64,000 nt of DNA from Sulfurimicrobium sp963779055 (GTDB lineage Bacteria > Pseudomonadota > Gammaproteobacteria > Burkholderiales > Sulfuricellaceae). The notes beneath the pieces were generated by a model that saw only the letters and a list, made by a program, of their open reading frames with translations, made no database searches and had not been told where the DNA came from. The stretch lies in NCBI GenBank assembly GCA_963779055.1, contig CAVZWN010000004.1, forward strand, positions 806,001-870,000, given 5' to 3'. Each line of letters begins with the position of its first letter. Position 1 is the first letter of the stretch. A program made the position numbers and the translations under genes. Shown here one piece after another: positions 53,849-62,950 of the stretch.

Positions 53849-54979
53849 TCACAGCACCCCTGCCAGCACGCTACCCGCCGTCGGCACGTTGTCGCCGTAA
53901 GCGTTGCGCAGCAGGGTAAATCCCTGGTTGTATCCGTCCACCGAAAAACGGTGGTTCACGCTATCAACGTAATATATTCCTTCCAGCCATTGGCCGACCC
54001 CGTCTACCGCCACCGGCAAGCCCACCTGCAACACATGCCCATACTGGGTGCCGTCGAGGTCGCCTTCGGCAAGCACGCGCAAGGCGTTCTCATTAGCCTG
54101 GCGCTGGGCCCGGGCCTGCAGCTCGGATTCATTGCGCCCGCCCTGCCGGCTCATGCGCCAGCTGAAGTCACGCAGTCCGGCACCCTGGCTCTCCGCGCTC
54201 TCTTTGCCCATGAGCGGCAGATCGGGCGCGACCGTCTGCTCGCTGACCTGGTCGCCGTCGCTGGCCGCGAGCTGCAGCATCACCCGCTCCGGGCGGTGGC
54301 CGTCCGAACGCACCGAGAAGCGGCTGCAATGGGTATCCGGCCCGGCATAGACCAGCACGGTTTCCTGCGGCGCGTCACTCACCCGCAGCGGGCCGAAGTA
54401 GATCTGGCCGGCATGGAAGATCAGCTCATAACCATTAGCCTCGGCACGCTCGCGCAGAAATGCGATATCCGTCGCATCCTGATTCAGCACCAGGCCTGTC
54501 TGGCCGCTGCCCGAATCCGGATGCGGGACCAGGCCATAATCGGCGGCGATGGCAGCCAGAATCATCTGGTCGGTCGCGGGGGAATCCGCGCCCCAGTTGC
54601 GGCGACGCTGTTCGCGGTCCAGCGCCAGCGAATCGTCCTGACACTGCACCGTGACGCTGGCCTCGCCTGGATTGCGAGGATAGTCGGCCGCCACCTCGCG
54701 CACGTAACCACGGAATACTTCCTCGCGGCGCGTCCCGAAGGCGGCCTCGATCCTGATCGTGGCCCAGTTCACGAACACCCCTGCATCCTGCACCGACCAG
54801 CGGCCATGCTCGTCGCGCCGTGTCTCGAAGCGCAGGCTGGCCGTAGCCGCGGCAGTGCGCGATACGGCCACCGCCACCTCACTGACGAAGGGATAGAAGT
54901 CGGCAATTTCCTGCCCCATCACCGTAATGATGCATTCGACCGGTTCGCGCTTCTTGCTGCTGAGCATATCAAGCAACAT
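53849..54979 (-). CDS. Late control gene D-like hub protein of eCIS
   Basis: A 376-aa protein of the gpD/gp27 family: DMLSSKKREPVECIITVMGQE, then VFRGYVREVAADYPRNPGEA and AFLRERAEANGYELIFHAGQIYF, ending in the linker to the spike. It forms the trimeric hub on which the tube starts. It lies between the LysM gene (3 bp) and spike gene (11 bp). Confidence 0.88.
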   Translation of the reverse strand: MLLDMLSSKKREPVECIITVMGQEIADFYPFVSEVAVAVSRTAAATASLRFETRRDEHGRWSVQDAGVFVNWATIRIEAAFGTRREEVFRGYVREVAADYPRNPGEASVTVQCQDDSLALDREQRRRNWGADSPATDQMILAAIAADYGLVPHPDSGSGQTGLVLNQDATDIAFLRERAEANGYELIFHAGQIYFGPLRVSDAPQETVLVYAGPDTHCSRFSVRSDGHRPERVMLQLAASDGDQVSEQTVAPDLPLMGKESAESQGAGLRDFSWRMSRQGGRNESELQARAQRQANENALRVLAEGDLDGTQYGHVLQVGLPVAVDGVGQWLEGIYYVDSVNHRFSVDGYNQGFTLLRNAYGDNVPTAGSVLAGVL

Positions 54980-54982
54980 CGG

Positions 54983-55270
54983 CTATTCCCTCGCGCGCGG
55001 AATCAGGATGATCTGGCCAACCTGGACCTCGGCCAGCATCATGTCCGCATGGATGAACTCCGGGTTGGCATCGGCGATGCGCCACCACAGCCGGTCATCG
55101 TTGTAATAGTGGCGCGCCAGGAGATCGAGCCGGTCGCCGCTCTTGACCACATGCTCAACCACGCCGGTCGTTGTACCAATGGCGCGCGGACGCACTCCGG
55201 AAAAACGGCTGCCGTCCTCGCCGGGCTCGAAAGCCCTGACGTTTTCATATCGTGAGCCCTTGAGAAGCAT
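54983..55270 (-). CDS. LysM-domain protein of eCIS
   Basis: A 95-aa protein: short start MLLKGSRYENVRAFEPG, then a LysM domain (VEHVVKSGDRLDLLARHYY, RIADANPEF, VQVGQIILIPR). LysM proteins lie next to hub proteins in eCIS, P2-like tails and Afp7/Pvc7, where they link tube and hub. The start overlaps the stop of the CIS tube gene by a base. Confidence 0.87.
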   Translation of the reverse strand: MLLKGSRYENVRAFEPGEDGSRFSGVRPRAIGTTTGVVEHVVKSGDRLDLLARHYYNDDRLWWRIADANPEFIHADMMLAEVQVGQIILIPRARE

Positions 55271-55914
55271 CAGAAACCCCCTCCGATTGCCGTGGCGGCA
55301 GTACGCCCGGTATTAAGGGCCGCCATCGCCACCTGGCGTATCTTTTCCGTTTTGAAGAACGGGTTGTTGCCTTCGATCACCTGCATGGTGAGCGACACGT
55401 TGGCGCGGTAGGGCACCAGCGACGGCAAGTGCGCGTTCTCATCCACCTTCACGCTGGTCAGGAACACCGGCAGGATGTGCGTGCCCCAGACAAACAGCAG
55501 CACCGAGGCCGATTCATCGCGCTGGAAGGCGCGCGCCCCGCCGAGACCCAGGCTGGACAGCATCTGCAACCCGCCCGGCCCCTGCGACTTGGGTTCCAGC
55601 ATGGAACGCAGGGTCGCCAGTTCAGGCTCGATACCGACCGACTCAGCAATGCCGCCCGCCATCAGCTGGTCGGTGGCATCAATGAGGATCTCGATCGTGA
55701 AGGTCTCGGGCAGCACCGTGACCCCCTGCGAGACACGGGGCGTTTCGGTCGGCAGGAAAAAATCGTAGCCGCCGCGCGTGCCCGGCGCATTGCCGGTGCG
55801 CAGCTGGATGGTGCGGGTGCGCGACAGGGTCTTCGGATTGAAATCGAACACCAGCGCCAGCGGCGGCAGCGAAAGGCCGTACTCCACCAGCGCTCCTTTG
55901 GTTACTTTCAGCAT
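55270..55914 (-). CDS. CIS tube initiator-like protein (CIS_tube family)
   Basis: A 214-aa protein: MLKVTKGALVEYGLSLP, LVFDFNPKTLSRTRTIQLR, PETFTIEILIDATDQLM, ALRSMLEP-like middle and VSLTMQVIEGNNPFFKTEKIR. These are features of the tube-initiator family next to LysM (Afp7 N-terminal part). It would start the tube on the hub. Confidence 0.78.
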   Translation of the reverse strand: MLKVTKGALVEYGLSLPPLALVFDFNPKTLSRTRTIQLRTGNAPGTRGGYDFFLPTETPRVSQGVTVLPETFTIEILIDATDQLMAGGIAESVGIEPELATLRSMLEPKSQGPGGLQMLSSLGLGGARAFQRDESASVLLFVWGTHILPVFLTSVKVDENAHLPSLVPYRANVSLTMQVIEGNNPFFKTEKIRQVAMAALNTGRTAATAIGGGF

Positions 55915-56165
55915 CAGCTCACCTCCCCCTGCCTCACGATTTGTCCCTGAACCGCCACCGCCAGATGACGCGCGATCTGCTGGTCACTCCAGGCCGGCTG
56001 CACGTTCAGCGCCGGAACATCCACTTGCGGCGCCGTCACGCTCCCGGCCCAGGGCAGCCGCGCGAGCTCGTCCCCCAGGCGGCGGGCGATGGCTGCGGCG
56101 CGATGTTCGAGGCCGGCCGGTAATTGCAGGCGAATGCGGTCGATGGTGAGATTCAGGCGTTCCAT
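55914..56165 (-). CDS. Small conserved-position eCIS protein
   Basis: An 83-aa protein (MERLNLTIDRIRLQLPAGLEHRAA...). It overlaps the AAA+ gene end by 13 bp and its stop abuts the tube-initiator start, so it is translated in the operon. No family recognised. Confidence 0.65.
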   Translation of the reverse strand: MERLNLTIDRIRLQLPAGLEHRAAAIARRLGDELARLPWAGSVTAPQVDVPALNVQPAWSDQQIARHLAVAVQGQIVRQGEVS

Positions 56166-57493
56166 GTCAATTCCTCAGGCAGCCACGGTGCCAGGGCGCC
56201 CAGGTCCGCCGGGGTGAGTTCGCGCCCGTCCTTGGCCAGCTCGCGCCATACCGCCAAGGCAATCTCGGGCAGGCCGATGGGCCGTTGTGTGCCCGCGGCC
56301 ACGAAAGCGGCATGCAAGGCGGCATTGCGGATCGAGCCGCCAGTCAGGCTCACCGCCGCCCCGAGAAACAGGGCATCGACATCGGGCATGCGCGGCGCGC
56401 GGGACGGCAGCAGCTTCTCCCACAAGTGCGCGCGGCCTGTCGCATCCGGGCGTGGAAACTCCACCACCACCTGGAAACGGCGCATGAAAGCCGGGTCGAT
56501 GTTCTGGCGCAGATTGGTGGTCAGGATCACCGGTCCCTGGTGCGCTTCGATGCGCGCCAGCAGGTGGCTCACCTCCATGTTGGCGTAGCGGTCGCGCGCA
56601 TCCTTGATCTCGGCACGCTGGCCGAACAGGCTGTCGGCCTCATCGAACTGCAAAATCAGCGACTGGCCATGGGCGGCATCAAACAGGCGATTGAGGTTTT
56701 TTTCGGTCTCGCCGATGTATTTGCTGACCAGGCGCCCCAGATCGACACGGTACAAGGGCCAACCCAGCTGATGGGCAATCACCGCCGCAGCGAAGGTCTT
56801 GCCCGTGCCCGAAGGGCCGCAGAACAGCGCCAGCGGCCCGCTGCCAACCTCTCCGCCCCACTGGCGGCTGACGATGTCGCGCTGCTCGATCCAGTACAGG
56901 AACTCGTGCAAATGGGCCATCACGTCCGCTGGCAGGATGAGATCCTCCCAACGCACCGTCTGCCATACCCGCGTAGCGCCTGGCGGCGCGGCTTGCGGCT
57001 CGGCCCAGCCCATCAGGCGCGCCGTCATGCCCGGCCCCGCCAGCAGCGACGTATACCAGCCCTGGCCCTCGGCACGGATCACATGGGCCTGCCGCAAGGG
57101 CGAGCCCTCTTCGAGCCAGCTCAACAAATCACGGGTTTCAGCCTCGTCCAGCGCCAGCAGTTCGCGCACCAGGGCCACGCTGGGATAATGGTTCTGGGTC
57201 CCGGCCTGCAGCTGCTGGTAGAGCCAGCCGATACGGGGCTCGATTTCCGGCCCCAGGGTCAGCGCCACCAGATCGTAGGCCATCGGCCCCCATTCCTCGC
57301 TTGCCAGGGTTCGCCAGGGCGAATGCGGGTGGCGGCGCAGCCGTTCCACTTCGGCCTGCAGCTGTTTCAGCCGCTCCAGCAGGGCTTCCGTCAGCGTCTT
57401 GCCGAGGCGCTCCTGGCCCAGGCTGTAAGCCAGAAGCTCGATGCGCTCCCATTCGGGGCGCAGGCCAGTGTGGTGTTGCACGATGGCGTTCAT
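56153..57493 (-). CDS. AAA+ ATPase of eCIS (Afp15-like)
   Basis: A 446-aa protein. The N-terminal winged domain (about 1-190) is followed by an AAA+ core: Walker A CGPSGTGKTFAA (about residue 228), Walker B LILQFDEADSLFG (about 281), sensor ILTTNLRQNIDPAFMRRF and the Arg-rich end. Afp15/PVC15 ATPases are needed for assembly of the sheath-tube complex, and this is a strong hallmark of eCIS versus phage tails. Its start overlaps the DUF4255 gene stop by ATGA. Confidence 0.92.
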   Translation of the reverse strand: MNAIVQHHTGLRPEWERIELLAYSLGQERLGKTLTEALLERLKQLQAEVERLRRHPHSPWRTLASEEWGPMAYDLVALTLGPEIEPRIGWLYQQLQAGTQNHYPSVALVRELLALDEAETRDLLSWLEEGSPLRQAHVIRAEGQGWYTSLLAGPGMTARLMGWAEPQAAPPGATRVWQTVRWEDLILPADVMAHLHEFLYWIEQRDIVSRQWGGEVGSGPLALFCGPSGTGKTFAAAVIAHQLGWPLYRVDLGRLVSKYIGETEKNLNRLFDAAHGQSLILQFDEADSLFGQRAEIKDARDRYANMEVSHLLARIEAHQGPVILTTNLRQNIDPAFMRRFQVVVEFPRPDATGRAHLWEKLLPSRAPRMPDVDALFLGAAVSLTGGSIRNAALHAAFVAAGTQRPIGLPEIALAVWRELAKDGRELTPADLGALAPWLPEELTWNA

Positions 57494-58518
57494 GATTGAT
57501 AAAGATTCATCAGCACGGGGTTGCTTCGCACGGTGAGGCTGGCGCCATCGCTGCCGCGCACATAGCTGCGCTCGGCATAAAGCACCGCCTGACCGGTGTG
57601 ATTGGTGAAGGGCAGCGCAAGCGGCTGCGTGGTGGCCGTGGCCGCATTGGCGGGGTCAAGCTGTTCGCCGCTGGCCGCCGCATTCACCCCGGCCCCGCTG
57701 CTAGCCCAGCCGTTGGTGCTGTCCCAGGTTTCCCAGCACAGCGTCACCGCGCTGCCCGCCGGCCCCGCGATCCAGACCTGCGGGGTAAATCCCGCCAGCG
57801 CCAGGCTGCCCAGGGCAAAACTCAGGCTCTCGGCGCAGCGCCCCTGGTAGACCAGGCAGATCGACGGCATCCAGTCTTCCAGCGCGCCATTCACGCGCCG
57901 CACGGCCACTTCCGGCTCCCACACCTGTCCGTCAGCGGTGAAGGGGGCGTGACGCGCATCCATGCTGCCGTACACCTGCGCGCCCGTACTGCCCACCAGA
58001 GGACTGCCGGTATCGCGCTGATGCGGGATGACCGGCGCCAGCGATAGCTCATAGGCAACCGACGGCCGCAGCGCCACATCACCCTGTGTCCCCCACAGGT
58101 GGTTGAGATCATCCAGACCAATGGGGTTGTGCAGCACTTCCATCCGCACCCGTTCTCCTTCCAGGTTCAGGACGCCCATCAGCGGTTGCTCATGAAAAAT
58201 GCGCACGACTTCGCCGATCAGGCGCATGTCGTTCTCGCCCGCGCTGATCTGGTTCTCGGCGCGGCCAAAGGCGGTGATCAGGCAATACATGCGCACGCGC
58301 CAGATTTCATCAGGTGCGGCAACATTGAACATGGCTGCCGGTTCGATGCGGTAGAAGAACAGGTTGAGCCGGTGCTCGTTCACGGATGCGCCTGGCGCTG
58401 CCGATGCCGGATTGCCGATCAATACACGGATGTGGTTGGCATTGGCGTTCATGGCCGTAGCCAGATAGTCGGCGATACTGCGGCAGACGCGCGAGAGGGT
58501 CGATTGCGGCAGGGCCAT
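57490..58518 (-). CDS. DUF4255 tail-terminator-like protein (Afp16/Pvc16)
   Basis: A 342-aa protein, MALPQSTLSRVCRSIADYLATAM, with the DUF4255 segment (VNEHRLNLFFYRIEPAAMF, LIGEVVRIFHEQPLMG) and a beta-rich C-terminus. The Afp16 family caps tube and sheath at the far end and fixes length. It stands before the AAA+ gene. Confidence 0.88.
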   Translation of the reverse strand: MALPQSTLSRVCRSIADYLATAMNANANHIRVLIGNPASAAPGASVNEHRLNLFFYRIEPAAMFNVAAPDEIWRVRMYCLITAFGRAENQISAGENDMRLIGEVVRIFHEQPLMGVLNLEGERVRMEVLHNPIGLDDLNHLWGTQGDVALRPSVAYELSLAPVIPHQRDTGSPLVGSTGAQVYGSMDARHAPFTADGQVWEPEVAVRRVNGALEDWMPSICLVYQGRCAESLSFALGSLALAGFTPQVWIAGPAGSAVTLCWETWDSTNGWASSGAGVNAAASGEQLDPANAATATTQPLALPFTNHTGQAVLYAERSYVRGSDGASLTVRSNPVLMNLYQS

Positions 58519-58521
58519 CGC

Positions 58522-59523
58522 TCATAGCCTCCGCAGATAGTGCCGGCTGGCCAGGTCCGCCGAAGCAGAGGACGCTGGCTGAAAAGGCCGCGCCGGTTCA
58601 GGCGCGAGCACCACGATATCGATATGGCCGATATGCACCTGCGGGCCGGTATTCGAAGCTGGGTCATGGCCACCCTCGGCCCGCCGCACGGGCGAAACAT
58701 CAATGGCCGCCGGGGGAGGCGTTACCAACCGCGACTCGACGCTGTCCGCGTGCGCCGGATTCTGCGGCGCCGGGGACGGAATATCTGCCACCTCTTGAGG
58801 CAATTCCGCCCTTATTTCCGCACGCAGATCCGGCGCTCCCTTCGCGGCGCCCGCCCCGGCATCTTCGCGTTCCGGTAGCGCAAGTTTCAGAATGGCACCT
58901 TCCGGCTGCTTTGCATGCGCGGCTTGCTGCCGTGTCTGGGCAGCGCGCCCGCCCTCCGCGCTCAGGGCCGGATCCGGCACAGCGGCCAGCCCATTGCCGG
59001 GGGCTGGCCGACGCAGCGACGCGCTTGCATCAGATAAGGCATGAGAAGACAGCTCCGCCGGTTCAGGCTCAATCTGCTTTTCCAGACTCCAGGCCGCGCT
59101 GCGCAACCCTGCCTGCACACCTCCCGCCGCATGCGGCGCAATGGACGCGGACGAATCCAGCCCGGCAAGCGCCTCATGGCCGGGCGCAACAGCGCTATTC
59201 CCGCTCTGTCCTGGCGCGGTTGCCAGCAGGCCCACGACACCGGCACCCCGAGCATCTGGCGCCGCCTCAGGATGGGGCGCTGTGGCTGCTACGTTGCCGC
59301 CTTGCCTCGCGTATTGACCATCAACGGCACCGCCAGCGTCAGGCAGGGACGATGCGGCTGCCACATTGCCGCCCTTCAGACTCACCCCCCCTTCCGCCAC
59401 GACATTGCCGGGATCGCCGGGCGGATGCTCCAGGCTATTGAGCGGCGCTGGCTCACGGCTGTCCTGAATTGGCGCCGCTGAAGCCCGGTGCGCGTCTCTG
59501 ATGATGTCACTGAAAAATCCCAT
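58522..59523 (-). CDS. Pro/Ala-rich disordered eCIS protein
   Basis: About 333 aa from MGFFSDIIRDAHRASAAP (a long upstream extension overlapping the zinc-ribbon gene is rejected). Low-complexity Ala/Pro/Gly/Glu with two GGNVAA repeats (SLKGGNVAAASS, RQGGNVAATAP), and a short C-terminal fragment HIDIVVLAPEPARPF. No domain recognised. It could be a flexible linker or chaperone; it is too short and disordered to be a normal tape measure. Confidence 0.6.
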   Translation of the reverse strand: MGFFSDIIRDAHRASAAPIQDSREPAPLNSLEHPPGDPGNVVAEGGVSLKGGNVAAASSLPDAGGAVDGQYARQGGNVAATAPHPEAAPDARGAGVVGLLATAPGQSGNSAVAPGHEALAGLDSSASIAPHAAGGVQAGLRSAAWSLEKQIEPEPAELSSHALSDASASLRRPAPGNGLAAVPDPALSAEGGRAAQTRQQAAHAKQPEGAILKLALPEREDAGAGAAKGAPDLRAEIRAELPQEVADIPSPAPQNPAHADSVESRLVTPPPAAIDVSPVRRAEGGHDPASNTGPQVHIGHIDIVVLAPEPARPFQPASSASADLASRHYLRRL

Positions 59524-59531
59524 ACCGTCTC

Positions 59532-60335
59532 CTACTGCGCCATGCCGCGGCTGCGGTCGATCAGCGCCAGATAGCGCTGTCGCCGCCAGCGCGGCATGGT
59601 GAGAATGTCGGCCTCGCCCCAGTGGTAGTGCGATGCCAGCCGGTGAATATCGGTGAACAGGTCCTGGCTGACGCGGCCGAGGCAGAAATACGGATCGATG
59701 CTCACCCGGTTGTCTGCGCCGCACTCCGGGCACGGCGCCATGACCTCGGTCGCGATCTCGGGTGCGACCGGCTCCAGCGCTGCTTCGATGGCGGCTACCA
59801 GATCGTCCTCCAGCTCAAGCGTGGAAACATCCCCGCCATCCCAGGCCGTCACGCAGCGCCGCGCCAGAGTTTGCCGTGCCTGCTTCATGTCGGCAATGCC
59901 CTGCAAGGCCTCCTGGTCTGTGCCATTGGGCACGCGCAGTGTCAGCATTCCCATGCCGGTTTGAATTTGAGCAGAGGGAAATCCGCTGCCTGCCGCCTTG
60001 ACCGGCAACTGGGTGTAATTCAGCGGAAAGTCAAACGACTCCCCGCAGTGGCGGCAGCTTGCTGTCAGCCAGACCTCTCCCCAGCCCAGCACGCCCGCCA
60101 GGCGGGTCATCAGGTACTGGCGGTCGCCCACGCTCATGCCTTCGATCACGCCGGCATCGGGTGTCCGCCCCCCGACATGCGCCAGCGCCGCCTGCAAGGC
60201 CAGCGTCACCTGGCCGGGCAAGCCTTGCGCGCGCACCACCGCTTCCGCCAGGTCCATCTCGACCGCCCCGGTTAGCGGGCGAAACTCATAATCACGGCGG
60301 AGGCTGTGCTGATGCTGTACGCCTCCCGGAAGCAT
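59532..60335 (-). CDS. Zinc-ribbon eCIS protein (gp26-like baseplate/chaperone candidate)
   Basis: A 267-aa protein with two CxxC pairs (SCRHCGES at residues 94-97; PCPECGAD at 202-205) that can form one zinc site, and a C-terminal ASHYHWGEADILTMPRWRRQRYLALIDRSR. Proteins with this end (a T4 baseplate-hub chaperone-like motif) follow tube genes in many contractile systems. Start and tube stop overlap (TAATG). Confidence 0.7.
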   Translation of the reverse strand: MLPGGVQHQHSLRRDYEFRPLTGAVEMDLAEAVVRAQGLPGQVTLALQAALAHVGGRTPDAGVIEGMSVGDRQYLMTRLAGVLGWGEVWLTASCRHCGESFDFPLNYTQLPVKAAGSGFPSAQIQTGMGMLTLRVPNGTDQEALQGIADMKQARQTLARRCVTAWDGGDVSTLELEDDLVAAIEAALEPVAPEIATEVMAPCPECGADNRVSIDPYFCLGRVSQDLFTDIHRLASHYHWGEADILTMPRWRRQRYLALIDRSRGMAQ

Positions 60336-60844
60336 TATGATTCAGCCGGTTCAGGAACGGACGTATCACGCTCCCAGCCCTCATGCTGCAAAGTGAGCGT
60401 CTGAATGCCGACCGTGTTCATGCTGGTGGCGTTCAGTTCGGGCAGGGCCTGATAATCCGATACCCAGGCGCGGAACAGCTTGTAGGAAATCGCCACCTGA
60501 CCTTGCAGGTTGAGCACGTTGATAATGATGTCCTTGCGGTAGTTCCTGAGCGACATGCCGGCATCGCCCTGAATACTGTTCACCAGGTTGGCCCACTGCT
60601 CGAATACCGGGTCGTGGGTCAGCCCCTGCTCCAGGGTTACTGCTTCGTAGCTGGTTCCGCCGGGCATGATGCGCTCGTGCGAAGGATCGCCGCCGCTGCG
60701 CCATTTGACCGCCTCGGTTTTTTTCTTGAGCGCGCCCATCTTGGTCAGACCAGCGACAGGACGGCCATCGATGATGACCTGAAACTTGAAAGTGCGATAA
60801 GGATCGTAACGGTGGGTATTAACCGGAAATGTCGGTGCGGCCAT
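60335..60844 (-). CDS. eCIS tail tube protein (gp19-like)
   Basis: A 169-aa protein: MAAPTFPVNTHRYDPYRTFKFQVIIDGRPVAGLTKMGALKKKTE, then PGGTSYEAVTLEQGLTHDPVFEQW, as in T4 gp19-like inner tube proteins (Afp1/5). It stacks into the hollow inner tube. Only one tube gene is present apart from the initiator, fewer than in Afp (three). Confidence 0.93.
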   Translation of the reverse strand: MAAPTFPVNTHRYDPYRTFKFQVIIDGRPVAGLTKMGALKKKTEAVKWRSGGDPSHERIMPGGTSYEAVTLEQGLTHDPVFEQWANLVNSIQGDAGMSLRNYRKDIIINVLNLQGQVAISYKLFRAWVSDYQALPELNATSMNTVGIQTLTLQHEGWERDTSVPEPAES

Positions 60845-61006
60845 CTTGCTTCTCCTTGCTTGGCTAGAATTCGCCCCCTTGCCACCCTCTCCCCTCAGGA
60901 AGAAGGCTGGGAGTGAAGGGGATGCGTTTCACTCCCCTCTCACACCGCTCCCTCCATGACGGAGAGGAGCGCCCTGGCACAGGACGGCATCCTGTTTATC
61001 GGGTGT

Positions 61007-62950
61007 TTACTGCTGTGCGACCTTCTGCTGGATGCGCACGATCACGAACTCCGCCGGCTTCAGTGGCGCAAAGCCGACGATCGCGATCACCTGGCCGCGG
61101 TCGATATCATCCTGGGTCATGGTGTCGCCGAGACCGCAACGCACGAAATAAGCATCGCTGGCCTTTTCGCCCTGGAATGCACCGGCACGGAACAGGCCAT
61201 TCATGAAGCCGCCGATATTGGCGCGCAGCGAGCCCCACAGCCTGTGATCATTGGGTTCGAATACTGCCCACTGGATGCCGTTGTAGAGACTCTCCTCGAT
61301 GAAGATCGCCGTACGGCGCACCGGGACATAGCGCCATTCGGGATTGGCCTTGGTCGAAAGGGACCGCGTCCCCCACACCACCGATCCGTAATTTGGAAAG
61401 CGGCGCAGGCAGTTCACCCCGAGCGGGTTGAGCTGGTCCTGGTCACCATCGTCCACCACGTATTCCAACCCCACCAGACCGCGCAAACCGGTTTCGACAC
61501 CTGCTGGCGCCTTCCATACCCCGCGCGTGCCATCAATGCGCGCCCACACGCCGGCGGCGATTGACGAAGGCCCGACGCTCAGTGTTACCGGTGCCGACGG
61601 GTTGGTATCCACGTTATAAAACGGGTTGCGCACCTTGGCCCAGGGGTAATACATGGCAGCGTAAGTTGAAGTGGTTGTAATCAGGGCATTGGCCTTGCTG
61701 GCCTGATCCAGTTCCACCCCCTGCGCCGGATCGATGATGACCATGCGGTTCTTGGTATCCTCAGCATGGGCAATTGCCGCGTCGATCACGGTGTTGCCGC
61801 TGCCATCGGCCGGCAGGCTCTGGCCCGGCAGCACGATGATACTGGCATCCCTGACCTTCTTCAGCCGGGTAAAGAACGCCTGGTAATCGGGCAGTCCAGG
61901 AGCAGAACCGTCGTTACCGCCAGCCAGCGGAACGGCGCCATTCATCGGGGGATCACTCGGCCCCGTGGTACCCATCGTGCGTGGCACCACATCTGCGGCG
62001 CCGAAGGTCTCCGCACCACCGCCAGCCACCCCCAGTTTAAGCAGCGTCGCCAGTTCACCGGGACGCACCACCACCGAAGAGTCCGCACCCTGCGTTCCCG
62101 ATGTGATCGTTAACCGGTTGGCGGCAAATCCGACGTTCGCGTTCTGGTAGGCATTGCTCGAACCCAGCGCGCGGATACACCGCTGCAATTCATCGCGCAC
62201 CTTGGTCGAGGTGGTATATCCCCCGGCCACCTCCGCCAGGGTAATAGTGCGCAAGCCGAGGTTGTCAATATTCAGGCTGAGGGTCACGCCCTCGTGAACA
62301 TTGGTCCAGGCAATCCCCGTCAGGTCGCCGCTTACACTGGTGCCAAACTGGTAATATGTCGCCGGGCTGCTCTTGAGCTCATCCGAAAGATCCAGCTTGA
62401 TCAGTCTCGAACTGCGATTGATCACTGTGACCGCATAGTTGGTATCGCTGTCATCCATGCAGAGGTCTGAATACACCTCCGCAATCGCGACAGAGCCGTC
62501 GGCCGCCACCACGCCCACCTTGAGGGTGAACCGCCTGCCATCACTACCGGTGATCACTCTTACCCGCAGCCCGTTACCCCACAGCCCTTCCGAGCTTGCG
62601 GTCACCTTCAGGACATTAACTGCCGCTGCAGTCCCGCCCAGCCGGCCAAGGATGCTGGCCGCCGCATTTTTGGCCGCCAGGGCGCCGGATGCAAGCCGGG
62701 CAATATAGGCTGCCTGCCCGCCATTAAGATAAAAGGTATTAATGGCAAGACCCATGGCATCCGTTTCCGACCGGATGCCGCCATAGGAATCGACATAATC
62801 ATCCCATTTGTGGATCAACCGGGCTTCGCCGATGGGTCCCTGGGTGGTATAGCCGGCAAAGACGGCGTTCGACGTGGCCACCCCCTCAATGGGCTTGGAA
62901 CCACTGGGAATCTCTTCGATATAGACGCCGGGGTGTAGATAGCTAGGCAT
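61007..62950 (-). CDS. eCIS tail sheath protein
   Basis: A 647-aa sheath protein: N-terminal MPSYLHPGVYIEEIPSGSKPIEGVAT, the very conserved VPVRRTAIFIEESLYNGIQWAVFEPND near residue 560, and the C-terminal GLGDTMTQDDIDRGQVIAIVGFAPLKPAEFVIVRIQQ. Sheath contraction drives the tube into the target. It is the first gene of the operon; AGGAGG sits upstream of the ATG. Only one sheath gene (Afp has three: Afp2-4). Confidence 0.96.
   Translation of the reverse strand: MPSYLHPGVYIEEIPSGSKPIEGVATSNAVFAGYTTQGPIGEARLIHKWDDYVDSYGGIRSETDAMGLAINTFYLNGGQAAYIARLASGALAAKNAAASILGRLGGTAAAVNVLKVTASSEGLWGNGLRVRVITGSDGRRFTLKVGVVAADGSVAIAEVYSDLCMDDSDTNYAVTVINRSSRLIKLDLSDELKSSPATYYQFGTSVSGDLTGIAWTNVHEGVTLSLNIDNLGLRTITLAEVAGGYTTSTKVRDELQRCIRALGSSNAYQNANVGFAANRLTITSGTQGADSSVVVRPGELATLLKLGVAGGGAETFGAADVVPRTMGTTGPSDPPMNGAVPLAGGNDGSAPGLPDYQAFFTRLKKVRDASIIVLPGQSLPADGSGNTVIDAAIAHAEDTKNRMVIIDPAQGVELDQASKANALITTTSTYAAMYYPWAKVRNPFYNVDTNPSAPVTLSVGPSSIAAGVWARIDGTRGVWKAPAGVETGLRGLVGLEYVVDDGDQDQLNPLGVNCLRRFPNYGSVVWGTRSLSTKANPEWRYVPVRRTAIFIEESLYNGIQWAVFEPNDHRLWGSLRANIGGFMNGLFRAGAFQGEKASDAYFVRCGLGDTMTQDDIDRGQVIAIVGFAPLKPAEFVIVRIQQKVAQQ

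Noticed and set aside
35014..62950. Prophage or R-type tailocin
   Set aside because: No capsid, terminase, portal, holin or lysin; an Afp15-like ATPase, DUF4255 and DUF4157 proteins point to eCIS.
46982..62950. Type VI secretion system
   Set aside because: Single long sheath, gpD/LysM/J genes present; no TssB/C pair and no TssJLM membrane complex.
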